DNA of 64,000 bases from Zafaria cholistanensis. Its GTDB lineage: Bacteria > Actinomycetota > Actinomycetes > Actinomycetales > Micrococcaceae. The DNA is taken from NCBI RefSeq assembly GCF_008580665.1, contig NZ_BKDJ01000007.1, forward strand, positions 121,345 through 185,344, given 5' to 3'. This document shows positions 54,937-63,875 of this stretch, piece by piece; the stretch's first letter is position 1; each line of letters starts with the position of its first letter. The notes beneath the pieces are model-generated. The model did no database searches. It had not been told where the DNA came from and saw only the letters and a program-made list of their open reading frames with translations. The position numbers and the translations under genes are program-made.

Positions 54937-57648
54937 ATGAGCGCAGCAACCGACAGCACGGCCACCAGCAGCCCGGCACCGGCCGGCGTGCGCCGGATCG
55001 TGGTCGTCGGCGGCGGACCCGCCGCCCACCGTTTTACCGAGGCGATGGCCGCCCGCGGACTGGAGGGCATGCACGTCACCGTGCTGACCGAGGAGACGCA
55101 CGTCCCCTACGACCGCGTGGCCCTGTCCAAGGCGCTGACGCAGATGGACGTGGACCTGACGCTGGGGGACCCGGCGCTGTGGCAGGACCCGGCGGTGGAA
55201 CTGGTCACCGGCGCCCGCGCCGTCGACCTGGACCTTTCGGTCCGGGAAGTGCTCACCGCCGACGGACGCCGCTTCGGCTACGACGAGCTGGTCCTGGCCA
55301 CCGGGTCCAATGCCGCCACGCTGCCGATCCCGGGCAACGAGCACACGCATGTCTACCGCTACCTTGAGGACGTGTGGGGCATCAACTCCGAGGTGGCCCG
55401 GCTGACCGAAAAGCTCGGCCGCACCATCAACGCCGTCACCATCGGCGGCGGCCTGTTGGGACTGGAGGCCGCCGCGGGGGTCCAGGCCCTCGGCGCCCGG
55501 CCCGTGGTCATCGACGGCGGCAAGTGGCTCATGGGCACGCAGCTGGACGAGGGCGCCGGGCAGGCCATGGGCCGCCTCATCGCCGGGAAGGGGCTGGAAG
55601 TCCACGGCGGCGTCTTCCCGTCGGCCGTCCTCACCGGGCAGGTGGAGGGGGAAACCGTCGTCACCGGCGTCGAAATGGCCGACGGGCGGGTCATCCCGGC
55701 GGACCTGGTGATCGTCTCGATCGGCGTGCGCCCCCGCGACGAGCTGGCGCGCACCCTCAACGGCCGGGCCAAGGCGGCCGCCGCCGAGGCCGCCGGGGTG
55801 CCCGTGGAGGAGCTCGACGACGCGGACTACACGCCGGTCTTCCGCATGGGCGTGCGCGGGGGCATCGTGATCGACGAAAGCTGCGCCACCGACGTCGAAC
55901 ACGTCTGGGCCGTGGGGGAAGTCGCCAACTTCGCCGGCATGTGCGTGGGCCTGGTGGCCCCGGCCAACACCATGGCCGAAATTGTCGCCGACCGCCTGCA
56001 CGGCGGGGACGCCACGTTTGCGGGCTTCGACACGGCCACCAAACTCAAGCTCTCCGGGGTGGATGTCGCCAGCTTCGGCGACGCGTTCGCCAAGACGGAG
56101 GGAGCACTGGAAGTCGTCTACGCGGACCCGGCCCGCGGCGTCTACCAGAAGGTCGTGGTCACCGACGATGCCAAGACCCTGCTCGGCGGCATCTTCGTGG
56201 GCGATGCCGCCCCCTACACCTCGCTGCGCCCGCTGCTGGGCCGGGAACTGCCGGCCGAGCCGGGAGCCTACCTGTCCGCCGCCGGCGGCGGGGAGGCCCC
56301 GGAGACCGAACTGCCGGACGACGCCGTGCTGTGCTCCTGCAACAACGTGACCGCCGGCAGGATCCGCGACGCCGTGGGCGGCTGCGGCACCTGCGATGGC
56401 CAGAACCCGGTGCAGGAGCTGGCCGGGCTGAAGACCTGCACCCGCGCCGGCACCCAGTGCGGGTCCTGCGTGCCGATGCTCAAGAAACTGCTGGAGCAGG
56501 AACTCACCAAGAGCGGCATCGAGGTCTCCAAGGCCATGTGCGAGCACTTCGACTTCTCCCGCGCGGAGCTCTTCGAGGCCGTGCGGCTGGCCGGACTGGC
56601 TTCCTACGAGGCGGTAATGGAGCGCTTCGGCCGCGGCCTGGGCTGCGACATCTGCAAGCCGGCGATCGCCTCCATCCTTGCCTCCCAGCACTCCGCCTAC
56701 CCGCTCGACGCCGGACTGGGCACCTTGCAGGACACCAACGACCGCGCGCTGGCCAACATGCAGAAGGACGGCACCTACTCGGTGGTCCCGCGCATCCCGG
56801 GCGGGGAAATCACCCCGGAGAAGCTGGGCGTGATCGCCCGCGTCGCGCAGAAGTACGGCCTCTACACCAAGATCACCGGTGCCCTGCGCATTGACATGTT
56901 CGGCGCCCGGCTGGAGCAGCTGCCGGATATCTGGAAGGAGCTGGTCGAGGCCGGCTTCGAGTCCGGGCAGGCTTACGGCAAGGCGCTGCGCAACGTCAAG
57001 AGCTGCGTGGGATCCACCTGGTGCCGCTACGGCGTGCAGGACTCGGTGGCCATGGCCATCCAGATGGAGCTGCGCTACCGCGGCCTGCGCGCCCCCCACA
57101 AGTTCAAGATGGGCGTCTCCGGCTGCGCCCGCGAATGTGCCGAGGCCCGCGGCAAGGACGTGGGCGTCATCGCCACCGCCGACGGCTGGAACCTGTACGT
57201 CGGCGGCAACGGCGGCGCAAATCCCGCCCATGCCAAGCTGCTGGCCCAGGACCTGGACGACACCACCCTGATCAAGTACGTGGACCGCTACCTGATGTAC
57301 TATATCCGCACCGCGGACCGGCTCCAGCGCACCGCCCACTGGATGGACGACCTCGACGGCGGGATCGACCACGTACGCTCGGTCGTCGTGGAGGACTCCC
57401 TCGGCCTGGGGGAGGAGCTCGAGGCTGCGATGGCCCGCCATGTCGAGAACTACCAGGACGAATGGGCCGCCACCCTCAACGACCCCGAGCGCCTGCGCCG
57501 CTTCCGCTCCTTCGTCAACGCGCCGGACCAGAAGGACGAATCGCTCGCCTACATCGAGGAACGCGGCATGCGCCGTCCCGCCGGCCCGGTCCCGCTCGGT
57601 GCCGCCATCCCCGTCGGCGCCCCCGCCACCGCCCTGGTTGAGGAGTAA
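54937..57648 (+). CDS. nirB: Assimilatory nitrite reductase [NAD(P)H] large subunit
   Basis: The 903-residue enzyme has an N-terminal FAD/NAD domain (VVVGGGPAAHR), a BFD-type 2Fe-2S domain starting CSCNN at 466, and a siroheme-4Fe-4S domain with Cys690, Cys696, Cys730 and Cys734 (CVGSTWC and GCAREC). It reduces nitrite to ammonium with six electrons from NAD(P)H. ATG 54937 is the first codon giving the usual N-terminus; the longer frame upstream is intergenic DNA. Confidence 0.95.
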   Translation: MSAATDSTATSSPAPAGVRRIVVVGGGPAAHRFTEAMAARGLEGMHVTVLTEETHVPYDRVALSKALTQMDVDLTLGDPALWQDPAVELVTGARAVDLDLSVREVLTADGRRFGYDELVLATGSNAATLPIPGNEHTHVYRYLEDVWGINSEVARLTEKLGRTINAVTIGGGLLGLEAAAGVQALGARPVVIDGGKWLMGTQLDEGAGQAMGRLIAGKGLEVHGGVFPSAVLTGQVEGETVVTGVEMADGRVIPADLVIVSIGVRPRDELARTLNGRAKAAAAEAAGVPVEELDDADYTPVFRMGVRGGIVIDESCATDVEHVWAVGEVANFAGMCVGLVAPANTMAEIVADRLHGGDATFAGFDTATKLKLSGVDVASFGDAFAKTEGALEVVYADPARGVYQKVVVTDDAKTLLGGIFVGDAAPYTSLRPLLGRELPAEPGAYLSAAGGGEAPETELPDDAVLCSCNNVTAGRIRDAVGGCGTCDGQNPVQELAGLKTCTRAGTQCGSCVPMLKKLLEQELTKSGIEVSKAMCEHFDFSRAELFEAVRLAGLASYEAVMERFGRGLGCDICKPAIASILASQHSAYPLDAGLGTLQDTNDRALANMQKDGTYSVVPRIPGGEITPEKLGVIARVAQKYGLYTKITGALRIDMFGARLEQLPDIWKELVEAGFESGQAYGKALRNVKSCVGSTWCRYGVQDSVAMAIQMELRYRGLRAPHKFKMGVSGCARECAEARGKDVGVIATADGWNLYVGGNGGANPAHAKLLAQDLDDTTLIKYVDRYLMYYIRTADRLQRTAHWMDDLDGGIDHVRSVVVEDSLGLGEELEAAMARHVENYQDEWAATLNDPERLRRFRSFVNAPDQKDESLAYIEERGMRRPAGPVPLGAAIPVGAPATALVEE

Positions 57649-57651
57649 GCC

Positions 57652-58728
57652 ATGAACACCACCCCCGCCAGCCCATTCACCCCGCTGCACGGAACGGCCG
57701 ACCTGCGCGGCCACACCGTCATCATCACCGGGGCCGAACGCCCCGCGCGGCGGGCCACAGCCCGCTACCGCGCCCAGGGCGCGGAGGTCGTCGCCGTCGC
57801 CACCCCCTCGGGGCTGGGGCAGGTCTCCGCGGTCCTGGGCCGGGCCAGCCTGCTGGTTGCCGTCGAGGACGGCCACCCGGGCTGGAGGATCCTGCCGGCG
57901 CTGTGCCGCGAGCGCCGCCTGCTGCTGGTGCGCGAGGAGGCCGCGCACGACGGCGGACACGTGACCCTCGTCGGCGGCGGCCCCGGCTCGGCCGACCTGG
58001 TCACCGCGCGCGGGCTGGCCGCGCTGGCCCGCGCCGACGTCGTCTTCTACGACCGGCTGGGACCGCACGGCACCGTGGCGGCCCTGGCGCCCGGCGCCGA
58101 ACTGGTCGACGTCGGCAAGCTGCCAGGGCACCACAAGGTGCCGCAACAGCAGATTGAGGCCCTGGTGGTGGAGGCCGCCCTGGCCGGCAAGTCGGTGGTG
58201 CGGCTCAAGGGCGGGGACCCGTTCGTCTTTGGCCGCGGGGGTGAGGAGGTTGCCGCCTGCACGGCCGCCGGCATCCCGGTGACCGTGGTCCCGGGCATCA
58301 CCAGCGCCGTTTCCGTGCCCGGTTCCTCCGGCATCCCGGTGACCCACCGCGGGGTGAGCCGCATGTTCACCGTGGCCAGCGGCCACGATCCGTTCTCCGA
58401 GGCCGAATTGAAGCACCTTGCCGGACTGGGCGGCACCATCGTGGTCCTCATGGGCATCGCCACGCTGCCGCAGACCGTGGCCGGGCTGCTGCGCCACGGG
58501 CTGGCCCCGGCCACTCCGGCGGCCATCGTGGAACGCGGCTTCACCGATTCCCAGCGCAGCACCACCGCCCGGCTGGACGCCCTGGTCCCCGCGGCCGCCG
58601 CCGCAGGGTGCACCTCCCCGGCGGTGATCGTGATCGGCGAGGTGGTGGCCCTGGGCCACGAGGCGGTCCTTTCCGGCGGGCTGGCGGACCTGGCCGGCCT
58701 CCCCGGCACCACGGCGGTGGCCCGGTGA
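57652..58728 (+). CDS. cobA: Uroporphyrinogen-III C-methyltransferase with degenerate N-terminal domain
   Basis: This 358-residue protein has a complete SUMT domain from about residue 100: VTLVGGGPGSADLVTARG, RLKGGDPFVFGRGGEE and GIPVTHRGVSR. It makes precorrin-2 for siroheme. The first 90 residues resemble the Rossmann part of the CysG/Met8 precorrin-2 dehydrogenase, but the glycine motif is replaced by ITGAERPARR and the region is short, so dehydrogenase activity is unlikely. It starts four bases after nirB and overlaps the next gene (GTGA). Confidence 0.9.
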   Translation: MNTTPASPFTPLHGTADLRGHTVIITGAERPARRATARYRAQGAEVVAVATPSGLGQVSAVLGRASLLVAVEDGHPGWRILPALCRERRLLLVREEAAHDGGHVTLVGGGPGSADLVTARGLAALARADVVFYDRLGPHGTVAALAPGAELVDVGKLPGHHKVPQQQIEALVVEAALAGKSVVRLKGGDPFVFGRGGEEVAACTAAGIPVTVVPGITSAVSVPGSSGIPVTHRGVSRMFTVASGHDPFSEAELKHLAGLGGTIVVLMGIATLPQTVAGLLRHGLAPATPAAIVERGFTDSQRSTTARLDALVPAAAAAGCTSPAVIVIGEVVALGHEAVLSGGLADLAGLPGTTAVAR

Positions 58729-59852
58729 CCGGGGAAACGCCCTGCCCCGAGCCCGCGGGGCTGCCCCTGGCGGGATTCCGGATCGGCGTGACCAGCGACC
58801 GCCGGTCCGCCGACCTCATCGACGCCCTGGCCCGGCGGGGAGCTGGCATCCTGCACGCGCCGGTCCTGAAGATTGCCCCGGTGGCCGAGGACGCCGAACT
58901 GGTGGCCGAAACCCAAGCCATCATCCAGGCCCGGCCCGACCTGCTGCTGGTGACCACCGCCTACGGGTTCCGGCGCTGGATCGAGGCAGCGGACGCCCAC
59001 GGCCTGGGCGAGGAACTGACCGCGGTCCTGGAGGCGTGCCGGATCCTGGTGCGCGGACCGAAGGCCCGCGGCGCCGTCCGCGCGGCCGGATTCGACGACG
59101 AGGGCATCAGCGCGGACGAACGCACCGCGTCCATGGTGGACCGGGCCCTCGCCGACGGCGTGGACGGGCTGACCGTCGCCGTCCAGTTGCACGGGTACGG
59201 GGACCTGGAGTCCCTGGACCGGCTGCGCGCCTCCGGGGCGCGGGTCCTGCCGGTGTCCCCCTACCGCTGGGTAGCCCCGGAAGGCAGCGCCGAACGCGTC
59301 GAACGCCTCATTGAGGCCGCCTGCTCGGGGGGCCTGGACGTGGTCACCTTCACGTCGGCTCCGGCAGTGGACGCACTGTGGAGCGCAGCCCACCAACTCG
59401 GCAGGTACGTGCCGCTGCTTGAGGCTTTCCAGACCTCCCTGATCGCGGCCACCGTGGGACCCGTGACGGCCCAGCCGCTGCTTGACGCGGGGATCGAGCC
59501 GCTGGTCCCGGACCGGTTCCGGATGGGAGCAATGATCCGCCAGATCGTCGAGCGCCTCTCCGGGGAGGGGACCCGGCGCTTCGCCACGGCCTTGGGGGAG
59601 TGCACGGTGCGCGGCAGCATCGTGGAGCTGAACGGCCGCGAGGCCGAACTCAGCGGCTCCCAGCTGGCACTGTTCCGGGCGTTGGTCGCAGCCCAGGGAA
59701 CCGTGCTGCCGCGCACCGAGATGGCGGCGCTGCTGCCCGAAGCCTCCGGGGACCATGCCCTGGACATGGCGGTCAGCCGGCTGCGCCAGGCGCTGCCCGC
59801 GCCCGGGCTGGTGGCCACGGTCATCAAGCGGGGGTACCGGCTGAACGTCTGA
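58725..59852 (+). CDS. Uroporphyrinogen-III synthase fused to a winged-helix DNA-binding domain
   Basis: The 375-residue protein joins a HemD domain (about 15-275; LAGFRIGVTSDRRSADLIDAL, VTFTSAPAVDALW, ATVGPVTAQPLLDAG) to a C-terminal OmpR/PhoB-type winged helix (SGSQLALFRALVAAQ, DMAVSRLRQAL, IKRGYRLNV). Such fusions are known in actinobacteria beside nitrite/nitrate genes. It may sense a tetrapyrrole and regulate the nir genes, or be a plain synthase. The GTG start overlaps the cobA stop. Confidence 0.88.
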   Translation: MTGETPCPEPAGLPLAGFRIGVTSDRRSADLIDALARRGAGILHAPVLKIAPVAEDAELVAETQAIIQARPDLLLVTTAYGFRRWIEAADAHGLGEELTAVLEACRILVRGPKARGAVRAAGFDDEGISADERTASMVDRALADGVDGLTVAVQLHGYGDLESLDRLRASGARVLPVSPYRWVAPEGSAERVERLIEAACSGGLDVVTFTSAPAVDALWSAAHQLGRYVPLLEAFQTSLIAATVGPVTAQPLLDAGIEPLVPDRFRMGAMIRQIVERLSGEGTRRFATALGECTVRGSIVELNGREAELSGSQLALFRALVAAQGTVLPRTEMAALLPEASGDHALDMAVSRLRQALPAPGLVATVIKRGYRLNV

Positions 59853-59869
59853 GCCAGGTCTACGGGCGG

Positions 59870-60283
59870 CTACTTGGCCAGTTCGGCGGCGCAGGCGTCC
59901 CGCATCCGCTGCACGGCTTCCGCCGGGGGCTGGTCCCCGGCGGCGACGATCTCCTTGAGGGGGACGGCGATCTCCGCCGGGATGCCGGCCTGTTCCGCGG
60001 CCGCTCCCAAACCGGTCAGGACAGCGCGGTCGGGCCCGGAAACCTCCCCGTCCTCCACCGGCGCGCAGGCCGCCCTGATGGCCTGGGTCCGGGCGGCATC
60101 CCCGGCCTGGGAGGCGGCGCTGCTGGCGGCCCCCTTGGCGCCGGAGGCCGCGCTCTCCGCAGCCCCGCCAAGTTGGGAGGCGGCGCTGCTGGCAGCGGTG
60201 TCGGCACCGGACCCGCACCCGGCGACAAGGGCCAGGGCGGCGGCCATGGACAGGACCAGGGGCAGGGAACGTGCGGCTCGCAT
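59870..60283 (-). CDS. Small putative lipoprotein, paralogue 1
   Basis: This 137-residue protein has a lipoprotein signal ending LVAGC (Cys23), an Ala/Ser-rich low-complexity linker (about 24-65), and a conserved C-terminal half with AACAPVEDGEVSG, GIPAEIAVPLKEI and a final Cys. The last domain is clearly related to that of the gene at 60428. Function is unknown. Confidence 0.8.
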   Translation of the reverse strand: MRAARSLPLVLSMAAALALVAGCGSGADTAASSAASQLGGAAESAASGAKGAASSAASQAGDAARTQAIRAACAPVEDGEVSGPDRAVLTGLGAAAEQAGIPAEIAVPLKEIVAAGDQPPAEAVQRMRDACAAELAK

Positions 60284-60427
60284 GCTTCAAGGCTACTCAG
60301 GAATCGCCGCGAGGACAGGGCGGATTAGCCTCCTGCCCGAATGCCCCGGGCCAGGCCCGGCGGACAGTGCACCGCCCCACGGTGCGGGCGGCTTGGGGAG
60401 CTGGTGCGGGAAGCTGCCGTGTGCGGG

Positions 60428-60796
60428 CTACTGGGCCAGCGCGGAGTCGCAGGCGTTGCCCAAGGCCGTGACGGCCCCGGCAGGGGCCTTGTCCCCGGCT
60501 TCGGCGATCTCCCGGAGCGGGGCGGTGATCTCCGCCGGCACGCCGTTCTCGCCGGCGGCCAGCACCCACCCGCTCAGGGCCTGGACGTCCGCGGCGGAAA
60601 CTGTCCCGTCCTTCACCGGAGCGCAGATTGCCTTGACGGCCTCCATACGGGCGGTCTGGGCGACGTCGGAGGCCACCTGCGAAGCCGCGTCGCCGGCCGC
60701 CTGCCGGGCGGAATCGGCGACTTCGGCGCATCCCACGGACAGGGCAGCGACGGCGAGGGCGGACAGGGACAGGCTAAGGACACGGGCACAGCGCAT
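60428..60796 (-). CDS. Small putative lipoprotein, paralogue 2
   Basis: The 122-residue protein has a lipoprotein signal ending LSVGC (Cys23), an Ala-rich linker and a C-terminal domain with AICAPVKDGTVSA, GVPAEITAPLREIAEAGD and a late Cys, matching paralogue 1. ATG 60796 is chosen over an upstream ATG because it gives a normal signal peptide. The pair probably arose by tandem duplication. Confidence 0.8.
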   Translation of the reverse strand: MRCARVLSLSLSALAVAALSVGCAEVADSARQAAGDAASQVASDVAQTARMEAVKAICAPVKDGTVSAADVQALSGWVLAAGENGVPAEITAPLREIAEAGDKAPAGAVTALGNACDSALAQ

Positions 60797-60846
60797 CCAA
60801 TAAGGGTACCGGCGAATTGTCGGCGGAATACGGCACACTGGATCGG

Positions 60847-63315
60847 GTGAGCCAGAAGAGCACCACCGGCCCGGACCGGGTCCACGCGTCCATCATCGAA
60901 ACCCTTGCCGCCGAGCTCGGTGTCCAGCAGTGGCAGGTGAGGGCCGCCGTCGACCTGCTCGACGGCGGGGCCACCGTCCCGTTTGTCGCCCGCTACCGCA
61001 AGGAGGCCACCGGCACGCTCGATGACGCCCAACTGCGCGACCTCGAAGAGCGGCTGCGCTACCTGCGCGAACTGGAGGACCGCCGCGCCGCCGTCCTGAA
61101 GGCGATCGAGGAGCAGGGGCAGCTGACCGGCCCGCTGCGGGACGCCGTGGTGCAGGCCAGGACCAAGGCCGAACTCGAGGACCTCTACCTCCCCTACAAA
61201 TCCAAGCGCCGCACCCGCGCGCAGATCGCCCGCGAGGCCGGACTGGAACCGCTCGCCGAGGCGCTGCTGGCCAACCCGTCGTTGGACCCCGAGGCCGCCG
61301 CAGCCGGCTACCTGGGGGACGGGGTCGCCACGGCCGCGGACGCGCTCGCCGGCGCCCGCGCGATCCTCATCGAGCGCGCCGGACAGGACGCCGCGCTGGT
61401 GTCCGACCTGCGCGAACGGCTCTGGACGCGCGGGCGCATCCGGTCCCTGGCCACCGGAGCGGTGCCCGCGGAGGCGGGCCCCGGGGGCACCGGCAAGTCC
61501 GGGGACGCCTCGCGGTTCTCCGACTACGCGGACTTCGTGCAGCCGCTGAATTCCCTGCCCAGCCACCGCCTGCTGGCCCTGCTGCGCGGCGAGCGCGAAG
61601 GCGAACTGTCCCTGGAAGTGGCCGAGGCCGACCCGCGAGACCCGGACGCGGTGGACACCGCCCGTGCCGGGTACGAGGCCGCCGTCGCCAGGTCCCTGGG
61701 CATCACCGCCCCGCTGGAAGCCCAGGCCGGGAAGTGGCTGTCCCAGACGGTGCGCCTGGCCTGGCGCGGGCGCCTGCTGGCGCGCCTGGAGGCGGACCTG
61801 CGCTCGCGCGCGTTCGACGCGGCGGAAGAGGAGGCCGTGCGCGTGTTCGCCGCGAACCTGCGCGACGTGCTGCTCGCGGCACCCGCGGGCAACCGCGCCG
61901 TGCTGGGCCTGGATCCGGGCCTGCGCACGGGCGTCAAGGCCGCCGTCGTCGACGGAACCGGGAAGGTCGTGGACACCGCCACCATCCATCCGCACGCCCC
62001 CGCGAAGAAGTGGGAAGAATCCCTGGCGGTGCTGGAATCCCTTGCGGTGCGGCACGGGATCGACCTGGTGGCGATCGGCAACGGCACCGCCAGCCGCGAG
62101 ACGGACCGGCTGGCCGGGGAGTTGCTGGCCCGGCTGGGACGGAACCCGGCGTTTGGGGGCACTGCCGCCAAAGTGGTGGTCTCCGAGGCGGGTGCTTCCG
62201 TCTACTCGGCCTCCGCGCTGGCCAGCGCGGAACTGCCCGACCTGGACGTGTCCCTGCGCGGGGCGGTGTCGATTGCCCGGCGCCTGCAGGACCCGCTGGC
62301 GGAACTGGTGAAGATCGAGCCCAAGTCGATCGGCGTTGGCCAGTACCAGCACGATCTCACCCCCGCGAAGCTGGAACGCTCGCTGGATGCGGTGGTGGAG
62401 GACTGCGTGAACGCCGTCGGGGTGGACGTGAACACCGCCTCGCCGGCGTTGCTGGCCCGGGTCGCCGGGGTGGGGCCACTGCTCAGCCGCAACATCGTCG
62501 ATCACCGCGACGCCCACGGGGCCTTTGCCACCCGCCGGGACCTGCTCAAGGTCCCGCGGCTGGGCGCCAAGGCGTACGAGCAGTGCGCCGGCTTCCTGCG
62601 CATCACCGGCGGGCCCGAACCCCTGGACGCCTCGGCCGTCCACCCGGAGGCCTACGGGCTGGCCCGCAGGATCCTTGCCGCGGCGGGGGAGAGCCCCGGG
62701 GCCATTGCGGCCTTGGACCCCGCGGCCTTCGTGGACGAGCGGTTCGGGCTGCCCACCGTGCGCGACGTCATGGCCGAGCTGGTTCGCCCGGGCCGGGACC
62801 CGCGCCCGGAATTCGTCACCGCGGCCCTGAAGGAGGGCGTGGAGAAGATTTCCGACCTGGTGCCCGGCATGGTGCTTGAGGGCACGGTGTCCAACGTTGC
62901 CGCCTTCGGGGCGTTCGTGGACATCGGAGTGCACCAGGACGGCCTGGTGCACGTGTCCGCGATGAGTGCGAAGTTCGTCTCCGACCCCCGGGAAGTGGTC
63001 CGCTCCGGGCAGGTGGTCAAGGTCAAGGTCCTGGAGGTGGACCCGGCACGCAAGCGCATATCGCTGACCCTGCGTTTGGACGACGAACCCGGAAAGAACG
63101 AGACCCGGAAGAAAGAGTCCAGGCAGAAAGAGTTGGGGCAGCCTGCCCGGCAGGAGGGCCCCCGTTCCGGTTCCCGCCACGGCGGGGCCCGCCCGGCCCG
63201 TACGCAGCCGGACGCCCGCCGGCCGCGCCCCGCCGGTGGCATGGGGGCGGACCGGGAGCCGGACACGGCGCTGGCCCAGGCGCTGCGCAACGCAGGCTTG
63301 GGCGGTGCGGGCTAG
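60847..63315 (+). CDS. tex: RNA-binding S1 transcription accessory protein Tex
   Basis: This 822-residue protein has the Tex N-terminal helical region (TVPFVARYRKEATGTLDD), a YqgF-like domain (NRAVLGLDPGLRTGVKAAVVD), helix-hairpin-helix repeats and a C-terminal S1 domain (GMVLEGTVSNVAAFGAFVDIGVHQDGLVHVS). A basic, low-complexity tail follows. Tex binds nucleic acid and RNA polymerase-linked factors. GTG 60847 is preferred; a TTG 30 bases upstream is possible. Confidence 0.93.
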   Translation: MSQKSTTGPDRVHASIIETLAAELGVQQWQVRAAVDLLDGGATVPFVARYRKEATGTLDDAQLRDLEERLRYLRELEDRRAAVLKAIEEQGQLTGPLRDAVVQARTKAELEDLYLPYKSKRRTRAQIAREAGLEPLAEALLANPSLDPEAAAAGYLGDGVATAADALAGARAILIERAGQDAALVSDLRERLWTRGRIRSLATGAVPAEAGPGGTGKSGDASRFSDYADFVQPLNSLPSHRLLALLRGEREGELSLEVAEADPRDPDAVDTARAGYEAAVARSLGITAPLEAQAGKWLSQTVRLAWRGRLLARLEADLRSRAFDAAEEEAVRVFAANLRDVLLAAPAGNRAVLGLDPGLRTGVKAAVVDGTGKVVDTATIHPHAPAKKWEESLAVLESLAVRHGIDLVAIGNGTASRETDRLAGELLARLGRNPAFGGTAAKVVVSEAGASVYSASALASAELPDLDVSLRGAVSIARRLQDPLAELVKIEPKSIGVGQYQHDLTPAKLERSLDAVVEDCVNAVGVDVNTASPALLARVAGVGPLLSRNIVDHRDAHGAFATRRDLLKVPRLGAKAYEQCAGFLRITGGPEPLDASAVHPEAYGLARRILAAAGESPGAIAALDPAAFVDERFGLPTVRDVMAELVRPGRDPRPEFVTAALKEGVEKISDLVPGMVLEGTVSNVAAFGAFVDIGVHQDGLVHVSAMSAKFVSDPREVVRSGQVVKVKVLEVDPARKRISLTLRLDDEPGKNETRKKESRQKELGQPARQEGPRSGSRHGGARPARTQPDARRPRPAGGMGADREPDTALAQALRNAGLGGAG

Positions 63316-63353
63316 GAGCAGGGCAGGTTAGGGCAGGACAGGGAAACCAGCGC

Positions 63354-63408
63354 GGCCTCCCGGCGGCTTCCTGCTGGCGGAAGACCGCCGGGAAGCCGCC
63401 GGGAGGCC
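63354..63408. terminator. Nested hairpin terminator between tex and the next gene
   Basis: Perfect 18-base arms lie at 63354-63371 and 63391-63408, and the loop contains a second stem GGCGG-AAGA-CCGCC. It lies between the convergent tex and hypothetical genes and can end both transcripts. Confidence 0.65.
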
Positions 63409-63454
63409 GGCGGAAGGGACGCTTCCGGGAATGGAAGCGGGGCAAGGGATGCGG

Positions 63455-63850
63455 TTACATCCTTTGCCGGCGGTCGGCATGGGCGAGCAGGGCGAGGGTG
63501 AACTCCGCCGCTGTCATCTCCGGCAGCGGGCCGTCGACCGGCAGGCTGCGGATCAGGTCGAACCGCCCGTCAGCGTCGGGCGCATCCTGCGTCCCGGCCA
63601 GTTTGCGCAGCCGGTCCGAGTCCATCGTGCCGCCGGCCGCCAGGGCCGCGGCGAGGTCATCCAGGTCCGCGAGGACCTGCTGCCTGCCGGTGGGGGAGCG
63701 CAGGACCCACTGGTCGCCGAAGGCGGAGATGGCTGCCCGGTTCCCGGCAGCCTGCTGCAGCAGCCGGGCAACCTCCCCCTTGATGCCCTTGATGTTCACG
63801 TACGCAGTCAGGCGCGATACTGTCCTGCCGCCGGGGCATCCTGCACACAT
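63455..63850 (-). CDS. Hypothetical protein
   Basis: The 131-residue soluble protein contains VARLLQQAAGNRAAISAFGDQWVLRSPTGRQQVLADLDDLAAALAAGG and a short C-terminal helical part. It has no recognised domain. Codon bias supports it. The start at ATG 63850 is uncertain because no good ribosome site precedes it; the family-like sequence may begin about a dozen residues later. Confidence 0.6.
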   Translation of the reverse strand: MCAGCPGGRTVSRLTAYVNIKGIKGEVARLLQQAAGNRAAISAFGDQWVLRSPTGRQQVLADLDDLAAALAAGGTMDSDRLRKLAGTQDAPDADGRFDLIRSLPVDGPLPEMTAAEFTLALLAHADRRQRM

Positions 63851-63875
63851 GGGTAACCGTCCTGTTCGTGCCCGG

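Noticed and set aside
54820..58659. 1279-residue reverse-strand frame opposite nirB and cobA
   Set aside because: It has no recognisable domain and exactly overlaps two genes with complete active-site motifs; it is an antisense artefact of high GC.
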